Assembly: GCA_015680905.1 (NCBI GenBank)
Contig: CM027378.1
Location: 13,249,001 to 13,313,000, forward strand
DNA: 64,000 nt
Direction: 5' to 3'
Origin: Coptis chinensis
Lineage: Eukaryota > Streptophyta > Magnoliopsida > Ranunculales > Ranunculaceae
The position numbers were made by a program, and so were the translations under genes. The notes beneath the pieces were generated by a model. It was not told the origin of the DNA and searched no databases. It was given only the letters and a program-made list of their open reading frames with translations. Positions within the stretch are counted from its first letter, which is position 1. Each line of letters begins with the position of its first letter. Of the stretch, positions 9,669 through 23,448 are shown piece by piece.

Positions 9669-12600
9669 TCATGTCCAATTGCGTTTTTTGGACCGGAGCT
9701 GGGAGAGTTTGTCTCTTAATTGAGCTGTGGAACATCATAAGAAAAATGAAAGTTATGCCTTTGAAAATCCAAGAGGAGGCTTCTGAGTGCAGACCAAGAT
9801 AAAAAAAATAAAAAATTGAAAGGAAATGGACTCTTCCAAACTCAAAAGAAATTAAACAGGTACTCCCAAACGCCAGCTTTACATCCAAATTCAGGTTTTC
9901 CAGTTGAAAAGTATCAATATTTAAAAAGGGTACAAGAAAAGCGCGATCTTCCGATTGTGAATGTTGTGAGCATGTCAAACACGCTAAAGGATGACTTACC
10001 TGGAATTTTCCTATATTGTACACTTTATGTTCTAGATTAAAAACAAGATAATCTCCTTATATCATGCTCCCAAACACGAGCATCATATCCAAATTCAGAT
10101 TTTCTTTTTTTCAAATCAAGAAAGAAACCAATAATTAAAAGGGGTACACGGAACCTCAAGACATTAGCAGCCAAAAACAAAATCGTGCTGTAGTGTACGT
10201 ACTAATATGAGTATGTCAACATAATCACGCTAAAACCTGACTTACCTGAAATCTTCCTATATGGTAATGTTCTAGAAGAGAAACAAAAAATCATATTCAC
10301 AGTCTAGTTATCTTTGACCGAAGACATCTCCTAGGTGGGACGCATTCAGTGGCAGTCCCCCGACTGTTGTATGTCACATCAGCCTTTACTTGACCATCTT
10401 CGTGAGGAACACTAAAGAAGTAAATGGTATTCTAGACGAAATGGGTATGGAAGAAATTTTGGATTGAGAAAAAATAACTAAGACATGCTTCAGGGCAGGT
10501 CCTTGGTTACGCTGTGAGCCTTCGATTGTAAAGGGATGCATAGGGAGCGTCTCCCTAGATAATTAGATACAGAACAAACTTCTTGGCTAGGATACCAAAA
10601 CTTATGGGATTCATATTCCGTAACGTACAATGTCTAAGAACCACCTTACTTATTGGCATGGACAACTAATAATGAGAATCTAACTGCAAAAGTATTATTT
10701 AGTCACTGCTAATATTCAAGGAACAAAAGGATGTACACTGGTCCAAGAAACAATGTAGGCTAAGAAACTCAACTTTTACAATAATAGATGATGGATAGGG
10801 AAGCTTAAAAAAATTACTCGGGACTATAAAGCAATAGCGAGGCTTTTTTTTGGTAGCTGCATCACTGACTATAGAATGCATCTAGGCCCTGTTTGGCAGC
10901 ACGTGTAAGGACTCCTTATACTAGTTAGTTGACGTGGCATGGTGCACATAAGCAAATGATGTTTGGTTGGTAATTACCATAAATGGTAAGTACACGTGGG
11001 GGGGTCGACAGGGTCGTTATGTGTTCATGAAAACATGTATAGCGGTATCTCCTTGATACCCTTTGACTCTGACAAACTTGGTGATAATAGGAAAAGCATC
11101 ACACCTCCAAACACGTAAAGCGTCTTGCATTTATTGATACCTTAAATCTAGGAATAAAATCCTTAGTCATTTGACTGTCTTCCATATACAACACTCTCAC
11201 CAACTGCCAAACATGGCCTAGTTTGCTTCTAGGGTGGGGAGCGTTTCAACTATTCCCAGTGCTTAGGAGATAGTCGTATGATTCTAAAAGTTATTTGGCT
11301 AAGGTATGGGGAAATATGTATAGAAGAACTTAAACTTTTCATAGTGATACTACTTGTGCTGTCATGTACAGAAATACACCACGAGTTTATAAGATTATCT
11401 TAGGGAGAGGAGAAATATAACATCAGGGGGAGCTTTAATTTGATGGAACCACAAAGAAACAGCAACAAAGTTTGTATTAAGAGAGGTATCCCTCGCAGGA
11501 GGTGCTGGACTCATCGGGGCTGAACGCTACCAGGGATTGCATCCCACCTTACCATCAACACTGACTAATAGGCTAACAAAAACGAGAAACAAAAGAGTAT
11601 TGAGATGGAATTAGCACTAATTTGGTGTTCTCAATGAAAAGAGTGACAATAAGGAGGAATGTAGCGCCTTTACTGCAGTATGCAGAGATATATATGTACA
11701 GATATATAGCACAGTGAAGACAGAAACAGTATGAGACAAACAAGAAAAGCTTAAATATATGTCAAAATCCAAGACAAACTTCAAAGACATATTGCTAAAA
11801 TTTTAGTTCATCAAAAGAAATATATATGTTTACATCTGATTAGCACTGATCAATTATTAATCTATATAGCTCAACATATAGCAGCAGAAGCCTAGAGTGA
11901 AATGGGAAAAGATGATGCTAAGTGTTTCAATTTATTTTTCTGCATCTTTATAGGAATTCTACCTCTTTCTACTTTCATTTATGTTTGTTACTTTCAAATA
12001 AACAATTTCTTACTTTGTTCTGATTAAGCCCACTATATTTCCAGTTACCCGAGATGTGACGATATCAATGAATGCTAAATAATAACAATTACACGATGCC
12101 TTGAATTCAAGATGGGGTTCGACCAACCCAAACGAAGCTGTACCAAAAAAAAACGAGACTTGGCACCATCACCACAAAATAATTCTTTTCCTTATCTCAC
12201 ATAAAAAAAACTATTTTCTTTTAGGTCTTAGATAGTGTACGGAACTCATACTACACTGATAATAGGCATAGTAAAAAGAGTATGGGTTAGATAAATACCG
12301 GCATCTCTATAACGTTCTTCAACAGCAGCAATTAGCATGTTGCGGACAAGATCAAATTCTTTAGTCTCAACACACGGCTTACCGTCAGGCCTGTAGAGAC
12401 GAACAATTAATACCACAGATTTATCTTCTCACCAACAGGAAAGAATAAACATTAAGCATTCTCTTATAAATACATAATATCAGATTGAAAAATTGATAGT
12501 CGTCACACTGCAAAAGTGGAATGTCCCCTACGTGATAATTCATTATTGCCATAACAGATTAATTTAGATTAGAATATACACATGATCTGGAGATATTTTA

Positions 12601-15600
12601 ACATAAAAATTAAATTGTTGAAAACAACATCTTCAAGAATGAAAACATAATGGAAATGGAACCAAAAGAAAGTGATGACAGAATTTAAGTACTCTTTGAC
12701 ATGGATATACACATGTATACATTGTAGTCATACACATACGTGATGCATATATACAAACAAGTCAGTACAGGTTCCAGATCCTACCTATCCAGTGTTGAGA
12801 ACAACAAGCCATCAGAATGTGGGTCTTCAGTAGCCAGCTTCGCAGGTTCGATAATTCTCATTCCATCACTATATGCCAAATACTTGTTAACTTGTATTGG
12901 TACCTGTATATAATAAAATTATCATCCAGAAGCAGAAAAAGTTCATTCATCTAAAATAAATAGAATTTCAGGTAAAAGAAGTTAAAACCAATGGAATATA
13001 GGACAGTGACATCTATCTTGCACGTCGCATCCATCAAGTTGTGTCTGTTAAAGGAAGCATAATAGTACACTACTAATATGCAAATAAATTTGGGAGCTTA
13101 CAAAAAATTTGCGTTCAGATCATAGCTAGTAGAATGCACCAAGTCAAACAGTAACATGATAGAAATATATAATATACATGCAGAGGGAGTAAGAAAACAA
13201 CATGTCAAACAGAGGGTTGGATTCTCAAAAGCTAAGAATACACCAGTAGGCAAATCCCTATTTGGCTACCAATTGTGAAATCACTTGCTATAATTTCACA
13301 GATTCAAAAAAAAAATTACTCCTCTTTTCTTCAAAAGGATGCACTTCTCGAAAACCTTTCAAAAACACCAGTTTATAAGACTTCATTGGGCCATACACCG
13401 TTACACTCCAGACACAGTACAGTAGAATTTGATCATCGGATTTGTGAAGGTAATTTATAAAGTAAAAGCGTCGACAGTTGTCCATGTCATTATTGCGTAG
13501 AACTCAAACAAGTTTCATTTCAGTAACAAACACCATCTTGATTTTATACCCAAATTCACATAACATTCCATTTATTCTTGCTTTTGCTGAAACTAAGATA
13601 TCATAATTGTCAACTGCAGCACATCCGAAATTATGATGCATTCTATTTTCATGGTCGTAAGTTGTGGAAAGTGGAGAACATTAGTTTTCTTCACTCATCT
13701 CCCCTGCAAGGCCCAATGAATGCTCTAAGAGCCAACATGTGAAAGCTTCCGAGCGCAGGCATCTGTTGCTTATTAGGTCCGACAGCAGGCTTTTGATAGT
13801 GTGGATTAATATGAATATTTCAACTATTTTTGATAGACTGGCATAATAAGCATTTACACATGCCAAAATAATTTAACATTATGCATCCATTTCAAAAAAA
13901 AAATTAAAAAACGAAATACCTTGCATCTCACTGCGATATTGATGGCATCTGAGGGCCGAAGATCAAAGCTTATTCTCTCTGTTTCATTACCAATCTGAGA
14001 AGAAATGTGAAATATAAGATCACCACTTACCTTATCTGAATTCTGAACATTATTAATCTAAAGTAGTTATCTCAATGCGCAAGTCACTTAGTTGAATAAT
14101 GAAACAATTTTCTTCTTTTAGGCTGTGTTTGGTTCAAGGAATCCAAATTCCTGGAAAATGAAGAAAACTGAAGAAGAAGAAGAAGAAGACCGAAGTTGGA
14201 GACTGCAGAAGGGGAAGTTACCCAATCTGCTCCATCCTTTTTTTCAAAAATCAAGTTCCCTTCCCTAATTACGATACCCTTAGACAGAAATATCTCGAAT
14301 TCTATGGCTTCCCTAACCATGATTACCATTTTCGCGCTCTCTGTTCTCTCCCTATTTACATAACTACCCATGTATTTCCATGAATCTAAATTCATTGAAC
14401 CAAACACAGCCTTAATTGATTTTCACATTCTTCTTTCCAAAATGCACATGAAACAAAATAAACTAAGCATCTTGCAAATATAGTTTGTCCTATCATTTTG
14501 AGGTTACATTCAATAAAAACTGGTAAAAAACAAAATGTGTCATACTGCGTGCTACAAACACAAAGTATACTAATGAAAGCAAAAAGATTAAACATGACTG
14601 TACCTTGGAAAGATGAAGTTGAGCAAAATACGCCTCGTGCACTCTCTTGGTGACTCGAGCAAGTTTTACCTATAAAAGAAACACCACAAACCCAACTATA
14701 TCAAGTAACCAAGATTGCACGAATTATGGTTTTCAAAAACAACGAATATCAATTGCTTCAACTGATGAATGTACAAAAGCAACTTACCTCATATCCCATC
14801 TTCTCAATCATCACCTTTGCTAACTGGTAAAGAGTAGGTCTAGGCTGAAACATCATCACAAACTCCAAATCATTTCATAGCTCATAAAAAGGGGGTAAAA
14901 AGAAGTACTAAACTTTAATCTCAAATGGTTGGTTTACAACAAAGGAAAAAAAGGATCATACAATTTGAATATTCCGAACCGCAGCCATGAGCAACACACT
15001 AGGCATCTCCACTGCAAACACAAAAAGATCTTCATTAATAACACTGTAATTCATAGATATTTTTGTTGGAAAAATGTGCTAAAAAAATTACTTACAAACA
15101 ATAATAGGAAGAAGAAGATCACTTCCATCTTCCATCTTCAACACAATCGCAGGATGGGGAGCGTAATCGGGTAAATGCCCACTTTGTGGATTATTATGAA
15201 CACATCTAAACCGTTTACCATCTCTCATTTTAATCATAAATCCATCAGCCCCACTTTTCACCTCAACTACACATAACAAAAACACTCATCTCAACAACTA
15301 TACAACAACAATAAAAAAGTTGAATCATACATACACATACCAGCTTCAACAACACTAGAATTAACATATTCATCGTTATTTTCATCAAAATTCTCGGCCG
15401 TGCTTCCATTATCATTAGAAGATGAACTATAAGTACACTGAATTATATTGCCCCGCCTCGCCAACACTGACCCTTTGTAAGAGAAATGATTAATCTTAAT
15501 AATACCAACTTTGCAGCTTCTTTTTGTAACAACTGTAGAACTGAACAGTCTTCCATTCATTACTACAGCTTGTTTTGTTCGTAAACTTGGGCAGACAACA

Positions 15601-15623
15601 GGTCCTTGTTGTAGAACTCCCAT
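9669..15623 (-). CDS. BBD: Bifunctional nuclease in basal defence response (BBD-like), complete
   Basis: BBD proteins are plant nucleases (DUF151 bifunctional-nuclease domain plus a C-terminal UVR motif) linked to basal defence and abscisic-acid-related callose responses. Nine exons in phase: 15341-15623, 15096-15266, 14962-15011, 14788-14844, 14604-14669, 13920-13994, 12785-12903, 12299-12390, 9669-9724; 322 residues, the usual length. Start MGVLQQGPVVCPSLR matches the family better than an upstream in-frame ATG at 15680. The nuclease domain is about residues 140-265, with LPDYAPHPAIVLKME, LEMPSVLLMAA and LRPSDAINIAVRCKVPI. The UVR-like tail is VETKEFDLVRNMLIAAVEE, then RYRDAAQLRDKLSQLR. The last intron is about 2.6 kb and holds a MITE. 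The 56-nt last exon is duplicated at 1148-1203. Confidence 0.9.
10885..11218. mobile_element. MITE-like element in the last BBD intron
   Basis: The ends are GGCCCTGTTTGGCAG and its near-perfect inverse, CTGCCAAACATGGCC, 334 bp apart. TA flanks both sides, but I cannot establish a longer target duplication, so the superfamily is left open. No ORF. Confidence 0.6.
14121..14411. mobile_element. Tourist-type (PIF/Harbinger) MITE in a BBD intron
   Basis: The termini are GGCTGTGTTTGGTTCAA and the inverse TTGAACCAAACACAGCC, flanked by TTA at 14118-14120 and 14412-14414. The length is 291 bp. Three-base TTA duplications and this terminus are characteristic of PIF/Harbinger MITEs. It lies in the intron between exons 13920-13994 and 14604-14669. 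Confidence 0.85.
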
Positions 15624-15951
15624 GTTTAGATGATTTCTTGAACACCAAGTTGGTTTGAATGAGTGTATATATACTAACAAGATCGTTTGAGTTTATTAAT
15701 AAGAGTTAGCGGGAAAAAAGAGAGTAGTAGTAGTAGTAGTGGAATGTGTAAGTGAGTTAGTGAGTAAGGAAGAGAAAAGAGATAAGGTTTTAATGAGAGA
15801 GAGAGAAAAACAAAATAAATGAGGGGCTGATGGAATGGATAATTTTGAGATAAAAGCTAGAAAAAGTTTAGTGTGGATGAGGATGCACCGAAAGACTGAT
15901 AATGAAACGGTTTGTTTGAATTGAGAGTTAAAAAAACGAAAAAGTACGAGT

Positions 15952-16022
15952 GTGGCTGCTGGGATTCGAGCCCAGGTCTCCACGGCCACAACGTGGAATT
16001 CTAACCACTAAACTACAGCCAC
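15952..16022 (-). tRNA. tRNA-His (GUG)
   Basis: Read on the minus strand this is a 71-nt cloverleaf. The acceptor stem is GTGGCTG/CAGCCAC. The D arm contains the A box TAGTTTAGTGG. The anticodon stem CCACG/CGTGG encloses loop TTGTGGC with anticodon GTG. The T arm is CTGGG-TTCGAAT-CCCAG read from CTGGGCTCGAATCCCAG. It has no intron and no encoded CCA, and the extra 5' G of tRNA-His would be added after transcription. It lies about 330 bp upstream of the BBD start codon. Confidence 0.97.
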
Positions 16023-17260
16023 TTACATGTCTATAATGTACAGTCATTTTATAATCTACTAAACGTTTAGACTTTAGAATGAAGAAAAACTAAAAAAAAA
16101 ACGGAAATAATAACGCTTTACACCAGTAAACCCCACAAGGGAAGTACCACATGTTTACACGTTTTTTTTACTTCCTTTTTTCACGTTTATTTTTACTCAA
16201 GGGAAGTACCACATGTTAATACCATGGAACTATGGAAGAAAATATAAACTTTGAGCTATCAACATGTTTACGCGGTTTTTGACTTCTTTTTTTTCTTTAA
16301 TGGGATGCACGTTTTTTTTCCTCGTTGAACCATCTCTGAATTACAAAGAGTATTAACGTGCATAATCAAATTGAAAACCCGCATAATATATTGTAATTAG
16401 GCTTGATTTTCATTTTTAGGATTAGCTTCAGTTTGGAAACAAAAGCAAGGGCTCATGTTTACTTATCATCTTTTCTTTCATAGTTTTAACTTGGAGATCT
16501 TTTGTACCAAACATGCGCTATCATATTCAGACTGAATGACTTAAATTGGGTCAAGGAGCTTGTAAGTTGTAACTTGGCAGAGGGAAAACTTCTCTTTGGG
16601 CCATTGGGTCAAAGCCGAGCTCAGGATGGAGATATGAAGATATAAGCCTGACCCAAACCGCGCTATCACCTCCGTTGATAGTCCTTGATTAATGAAAATT
16701 GCACTTATGTAACAGTTTCAAAGTTGAAAAGTTTATATACCATTTCATCTACTCAAAAATATTGAAGTCAAAAGTATCCAGAATCTACTACATAATTATT
16801 TATTGTTGATTCACTAATGCTTGTAACACCAATTTAGACTCCAAAAAAATTCAGCACTGGAAAAATAAACTGCATACGTCATCCAATCACATTTCATCTG
16901 TGATACATGATACGCTAACAGCATCGCGCGTGTGTGTGTGAGTGTGTGTATCGCGTGTGTGTGGGGTGTGTATGTGAGAGAGTGAGAGAGAGAGAACTTT
17001 CCAATAAATAGGTATCTTCTTTTTGGACTCGAGATCTCTACAATTACATGTGATGTACTGCTCTAACTGATAAAGGAGTGACATTACATGAAAACATCAC
17101 GATATCCAATAGATCTCAATGATATGATATATTCACAATTGTGTGCAATAATTACGGTTAACAAATTGTAAATACAAAATGTAAAAAGTTGTCATCTTTG
17201 TGAAGAATGAAATCGTTCAATATAAGTAGTCTGAGCATCTGGTTTATATTCAAAACAGTG
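16023..17260. other. Intergenic, with a GT/GA microsatellite
   Basis: There is no gene. A short phrase, GGGAAGTACCACATGTT, occurs twice near 16139 and 16200. A mixed GT then GA dinucleotide run lies at about 16925-16995. This should be the 3' flank of the cyclin T gene. Confidence 0.7.
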
Positions 17261-20200
17261 TCACAATCTCTGTCTCTTCTCTGAAGAAGCACACCCCAGC
17301 TCTATGCCATTTTCCAGTTCTCTAACTATCCAAGAATCATCTTTATCATCATCCAACGATGTTAATTTCTTCTTATTTGCAGCTTTTTCAAATTTTCTCT
17401 TCTTCCATGTTTCTTTAATGCGATCCTTGTCAATCTTACTCAGCCCTCCACCATCAGAAACAATCTTACAGGCAGCACTTTGATTGCATTCCTCCATTTT
17501 CACCTGAACCTCACCCTCATCTGTCCTACTGTCATCTTCAACAACACTATGTGAGCTTCCACAATCGCTTGTTTGACATTGTAAAACTTCTACGTTTCTG
17601 ACAACACAGATGTCGTGACTGGGCAAAGTCTGGCTGTTCTGAAGGCATGCATCACTAGGATGTCTGGACTTGCCACCTACTCCAGCATTCTCTTCAATTT
17701 CTTTCATTGATTCACTCGTTGATCTGCTCCCATCTAGAACACACGACTCTGGACTAGTGGATGTTGCTTGTTTTACAAGTCGAGGTGTCGCCTTCTCAGG
17801 AGATGCAGGCACCTGTGGTCTTTTGTTCTCTTCCAATAACCCCAACATCTGCTTGATAACCTCTGTAACATAAGACAATTGAGTTGAGAACGGATGAAGC
17901 AGTAAGCATTGCAATTAGGAAAAAAAAAAACAGTTGAAAAGTAAGACTCACATTCAAAATTACGTAACATTTTAATTATTTCGTTTATTTTCTTGTTTAA
18001 GAAGAAAATTTCAAATCCTACAATGGGCTCACCTTTGATATAAATATTTCATCCACGCTTAGTGGAGGGAATGGGTTCGATAGGTTAAAACAAAGTGCAT
18101 TTGTTGAGCTTAACAGTTGTAACTGAGGAGGAAAGTACAGGTTCAACAACCTGACCTTTGGAGGAAATTTATATGATGGCCAGACTATAAATGCAATTTA
18201 TTTATATGTTATTATTATTTTTGTCGTTAATAGTTAATTTCATAAAATATAAGTATATAACAAACAGATTACATCAAACCCTCGCCATCAGCAAGAAGCT
18301 GATGGTTTAAGGCCCCAGGCCCATTATACCGATTTCCGCAACCCAATGCACCTCACCCCATTTACACCCCACCCCTTTGTCTTGGTTGTCAACCCCCTGC
18401 ACCCAACATAATCCCTATAGAAAGATCCAAGTTGTCACGTACTCTATTACAAGCCTCGCATTAGCCCTCAATGGGACTCAACTGCAGGCCTTAGCCGTGA
18501 CAACATCCAAAATCACCAGTAGATATAGTCCCACCCTTCGAGCTCCTCTACCTGTCCATCCCATTCCTGGCACCTCACCACCACCGTTTCCCAACTATCC
18601 AGTTAATGATGCTGCACCATCGCCACTCCCTTCTCCCATTGCATCACCCTCAGCATCAGCATCAGGATCAGGTTATCCCCTTTCACCGCAAATAGGTTAT
18701 CACCCCTATTCTCAGTATCACTATAACGGGAATCATACCCACGCCATTACTAAGAAGGATATAAAACTGCCATTGAGTTCACTTGTGGCCCCAAGATTTC
18801 TTTGGAAAATGCTATTAACCAATTTTATGGAAGGTGAATCTAATATTATCCATCCTTCTCGTAGGGTCAAGAAAATATGGAGTTGCATCAACCAACAAGC
18901 CAGTTGAGCCCCTACAAAAAAAATTTACATCAAAGCACCTAACATTACTTCACAGCAGATCCACATAATTTACAGATTTACTTTTCATTCACAAGCTCAG
19001 GGGGGTCAAGAATATATGGGGTTGCATCAACAAACAAGTCAATCAGGGCATCCTAAATGGTTTACACCAAGGTACCTAGCATTTCTTTACAACAGATCCA
19101 TATACTTAACAGATTCACTTTTCATTCACAAGCTTAAACAAGGAATATATTTGTAGAAACTAACCTCCTAACTGCTGGGGTGACACATCAAATTCCAGCC
19201 ACCAAACCTTTCCTTTCTCCGAAGGCAACTTGACTTTGCAAAATTTAGCAGCAAGATAAAGGGAACCAGCAGCAACATAATGAGGTTTGTACTGCAAGCA
19301 AAGAGTCGTCCGAAGCCTACAGGTACGCAAAACCAAACTTCAGTACTTAAAAAGCATAATCAGAAAAGCACGAGGTTAAAGCTGTTTTAGGTCAATAAAG
19401 ATACAGAGTGTCAATGAGGAAAGCAATAAGATCTTTACCAGTCATTTACGAAATTCCATGCCACTTTTGCCACATCGTTACCAGATATTTCTAGTTTCTT
19501 TAAAGCTGCAACAAGTGGCTTGTAAGGATGTTGAATATTGAAATCAAACCCAATTGTTGCAAGCAAGAGTCTCTCTCCAGTCACAATAAGTTCCTTCTGC
19601 TTCTCATAAACATCCTTCACATGAAAAGCAGGTGTAAGTCGCTTTTAAAATAAAGCGAAGCACACCCATACATATTTAACAGATCTATATCAGTCAGACC
19701 TTCTGTTTGATTCTTTGAGAAGCAGTGGGATCACGTCTATATATCATCTCGTACGCCACAACAATAACATCCTTCAGCAAGCGCGGAGTTTCTTCCATCT
19801 TGCAAGCAAGAAACATGCTTACTGTCCCAATCGTCTGTAAATGTGCAAAGTTAAACTTAAAACTTGAAGTACTTTCAGACACCAGTAAATTATGTGAAAA
19901 AATAAGAAGAAGCCCATGGAATTAGAAATTGATAAAGAAACAGATAAATAAATCAAACATGTTGGGTTCAAACCATGTCTGTGTCTCTATTGGAACAGTG
20001 CCCCGCTGACTTGTTCAATCCAATTTTGAAATTCCTAGAGATGTTAGAGTGCAAGGAAAACGTAAAAAGTCTTTAATGAAGGTCTGAATGTTACAACTTA
20101 CAAGTAGTTACTGTGCATTGAGTTTCTAATGTACAAGCCATCAAGTTATATTCCACTCCCTTTAAATTCCAATGTTTCTTGCATTACAATATTTCGGGTA

Positions 20201-22443
20201 GTGAACTAATTTGGTGCCTCCTCTTCAACGCCTAACAAACTTTGCAATTAAAGAATAGTCAAATATCTACATTCTAGGGTCGTTCTAAATTGTCAATCTT
20301 TCATGTATTAGCCAAACACCCGATCTAAACCAGTGATGTGGTATAATCAGGGGAACGGTGAAAATCTGACAGAACACAGGAAAAAAATAGATGAGAGAAA
20401 GGAACAATAATTTTAAGTGCCGCCTTTAGGTTTGCATATTTAAGCTTTTCACCTGTACACTTCTATTTGAATAGATAGTAACTCTTTTCGGGATAAACTC
20501 ACATTTACTCGTAAGGACGCAATCAACTGACCACAAAATATAAATAAGTTCATGAAAGTGTGTTATTGACCGACCATCTTAGCTGGATCCCAAAGCGCTG
20601 CCAATTACATTTCCCTTGAGAATTGAGATTGGTAAACCTCTTCGGTCACTAAGCTCCAAGAATTTTAATGAGCATATGAACCGAATTATGTATGATATTT
20701 GTAAAACCTCTCCAACCCAATATTAAACTGGTAAGCACGGAGTAAAAAAACAATTTATCAATGAACCACAGGATTTAACTAAGTTCATGAGAAGACATAA
20801 AGCGATCATGCTCTATGACTGAAAACTTGGACTGACCATCTTAGTTGGATCCTAGATTGCTGATAACATATTTTACTCGAGAACCTTTGAGATTGGTAAA
20901 AACCTCTTAGGACACTGAGCTCAAAGAATTTGAATGAGCATATGAGACGAACGACATAAAATTATTGTAAAGACTCCCCAAACAAAGTTTCCCTGTTGTA
21001 TATTTGGTTCATATGACAGATTGACCAAGAAACATGGATTTAAAACTGCACTCTGATCGGTAAAGAGATAAATTTTATTAGATCAAAGAAAGTAGGCCTT
21101 GGTAACCTACAAGCACAAAGCAGCACTATGTAACAAAACAACCCAAAAGGGAACCACATACTCCCTAGTCAAGAATCTCTGCAAATAATATCCTCCCATC
21201 GAAAAGTCATATTCCTTGGCCAAATTGAGAATAGCCAACTAGACTCTGCTTTCACATTTTCATCTTACAAAATTTGGATCACTGACAGTAGTCAACTTTT
21301 ACTGACGAGATAAAAACCATGAGTAAATGAAGGCAAAGCAGTAAGGGACTAAAGGGTAATTTTGTTCTCCAAATAGTGGCAAAGGATACATGCAACCAGA
21401 CGGAAACCGATCCCTTTGTTATTTAGTTTGGTCAATGGACATACAGATTAAATTTACTCATTAATTATGTTCCTGAGAGAGGAGGGGTCCCGATATTTGA
21501 TAAGGCAAGGAAAACTAAAATCATTTCCAGACTCACCTATGCCATTCACTTTTCTATTAGGTAAATCTATCAATACACCTGGTTTCCTCAACTAAGTGTC
21601 CATATGATATAACATGAAATAGTGCAATCTAAGAAATGAAAGAAGTGCTAGATGCTTTAATATCCATTACATGCGATGTTTTATTCTACATTAGCAACCA
21701 AAGAACAATTTTTATAAGCAACTGAAGTGCACATTATCTCCTAGTCCACCTTCAGTAATGTGTCCTTCTACATAACCCCAGTAAGCCCATGTTTCCAAAG
21801 CTACAGAGTCTTCATGCATAATCACCAAGGCAAATATTTCAATTTAAATGAATATTTCAAAATACGTGTTTTATAAGTAAAATCCATATTCTCTTAGTCA
21901 TCATGCAAGGATCTCGGAGCAAGCTTATTTACAATGTAAAATGTTATAAAAGACAATGAGTACAATCAAAGAGTTAACTATGTTTACGGATATAACTTGG
22001 CTTCAGACCGCAATAAAATAGTCGCACAAACGGGAAACAAATCCAAAGTAATGCGATAATGTTAAAAAGAAAGTGCAAGTCTAGAAGGTGCAAGATGTAT
22101 ACCCGCCAATCACTTTTAGCATGAGACTGGCGCAAGTAAAACCGATGGCATAACACCATTGCAGTCGCTATTGTCAACTGAGGACTGCAATATAAAGCAT
22201 CATTATCTTTCATTACATGTCAATATGGCATGAATATATTTGAAGTGAAAAGGCATACACTTGCAGCTTCTTTCCCAAGTCCTGGACGAAACAGCAGTAT
22301 AAACTCCGCACATGTGTTTCTTTGTTTAAGTCAATACCATCCTTTCTTGATAGAGAATGGCCTTCTAATTCCTTTCTATTCAAGTACCACTTTGCTGTCA
22401 AACACTGCAGCTCCTGAGAAACACCTTGTGATTGTCTTTCCAT
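17261..22443 (-). CDS. CYCT1: Cyclin T1-like, regulatory subunit of P-TEFb
   Basis: Plant T-type cyclins pair with CDKC kinases to form P-TEFb, which phosphorylates the RNA polymerase II C-terminal domain in the nucleus. Six coding exons in phase: 22259-22443, 22103-22184, 19700-19834, 19439-19614, 19165-19316, 17261-17862; 443 residues. A non-coding first exon ends near 22630. Cyclin-box motifs are [71 protein letters not shown] and [17 protein letters not shown]. The C-terminal about 200 residues, in one exon, are Ser/Glu/Lys-rich and end in basic EKRQRL, probably a nuclear localisation signal. Start MERQSQG is chosen as the first ATG in frame in exon 2; no upstream ATG fits. Confidence 0.9.
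18290..19140. other. Unrecognised Pro/Ser-rich sequence and 136-bp tandem duplication in the last cyclin T intron
   Basis: An open frame of 176 codons runs at 18377-18907 on the plus strand, antisense to the gene. It has a low-complexity stretch rich in Pro, Ser and Ala ([19 protein letters not shown]) and no domain that I know. The segment beginning GGGTCAAGAA at about 18865 repeats from about 19003 with TTCATTCACAAGCT at both ends. This is probably a piece of an inserted mobile element. I do not call the frame a gene. Confidence 0.4.
20572..21000. repeat. Tandem duplication in cyclin T intron, period 262 bp
   Basis: GACCATCTTAG at 20572 and 20834 begins two diverged units. Both continue with GTTGGATCC-like sequence, GAGATTGGTAAA and AATGAGCATATGA. 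The copies differ often, so the duplication is old. Confidence 0.65.
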
Positions 22444-22639
22444 GTTTGAAACCTTCTCTTTATCTACATCAGAGATAGCAATATCAATCCACCTCAATGC
22501 AACAAACGGTTTAAGTTAATTTCGAAATAACTACAATTAAACAGATGAAGTAACACTAATTAAACTCTAAATTACATGAAGAAAATTAACGAAATTGGAC
22601 CAATAGATTAAGAGAGTTAAATAAATTACCTTGAGTGAG

Positions 22640-23440
22640 TTAATTGACGGAAAAAATTCGCCCTTGACTTTAGAGCTTTGAGAGAGAGAGAGAGTAAAAC
22701 CCTAATTTTGCGTAACAACCAAGTAACAAGCCAACAGCTGGGAATCTAACTTTTCTGACGTGGCAACTTTAACGTTCCAGTTGACTTGTCACTTGACTTT
22801 CTTATTTCGGCGAAGTTTCTTTTTTCGAATATTCCCGACGGGCAACGGCTACTGTTTTTACACTACCTTAGTTGAAATTCATTCAGAGTATGCCCACAAC
22901 TTGAAGATAAATGTTAGATGAATGAACTTGTTTGTTCGGTAAATTTGGTCATCCCTAACAAAGGTTTTTTATTAAACTGATTTGTAAATGGTAAAAATTT
23001 TACTTTTACTATTATATACAAAGAAAACAAGTTTGAATAGAAGCGGCTGCACTCCGTTATGTAGAGCTATCTAGTTCAGTTCTTCGATCGAACTAGAATT
23101 AAGCCAAACGTAATTCTATGGAGATAATCACTTGGGAGATCCAATTGGAGATAATCGAAGTAGACCCCTCTAGAAGATGTTTACATCCATTTTCTTATAA
23201 TCGTTTTTGTAACTGCTTCCTTCCTCTCCGTTTTCCTCTCATTATTTGGTAATGAATGTCATTAATATTTCTAATGTATATCCTTAATTGTGTCTTATCA
23301 TCCTTCTTGATTCCCTCATATTTTCTTTGACGTCAATCGTTGATTAGCATGAAGGCAACTTGCACAGTGCGTTTGAGTACTAGTTCCATACGTCTACTTT
23401 TGTTTGGAGGTCTAGATCGTTATAGTAGAGATATGTTCTA
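22640..23440. other. Cyclin T upstream region
   Basis: The cyclin T promoter and 5'UTR should lie at 22630-22900 and include a GA microsatellite near 22680. Nothing else is recognised up to the MITE at 23449. Confidence 0.55.
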
Positions 23441-23448
23441 TTTTTAAG

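Noticed and set aside
15291-15680. Upstream ATG at 15680 as the BBD start
   Set aside because: It would add 19 residues before the family-typical MGVLQQGPVVCPSL start at 15623, and the added residues match nothing that I know in BBD proteins.
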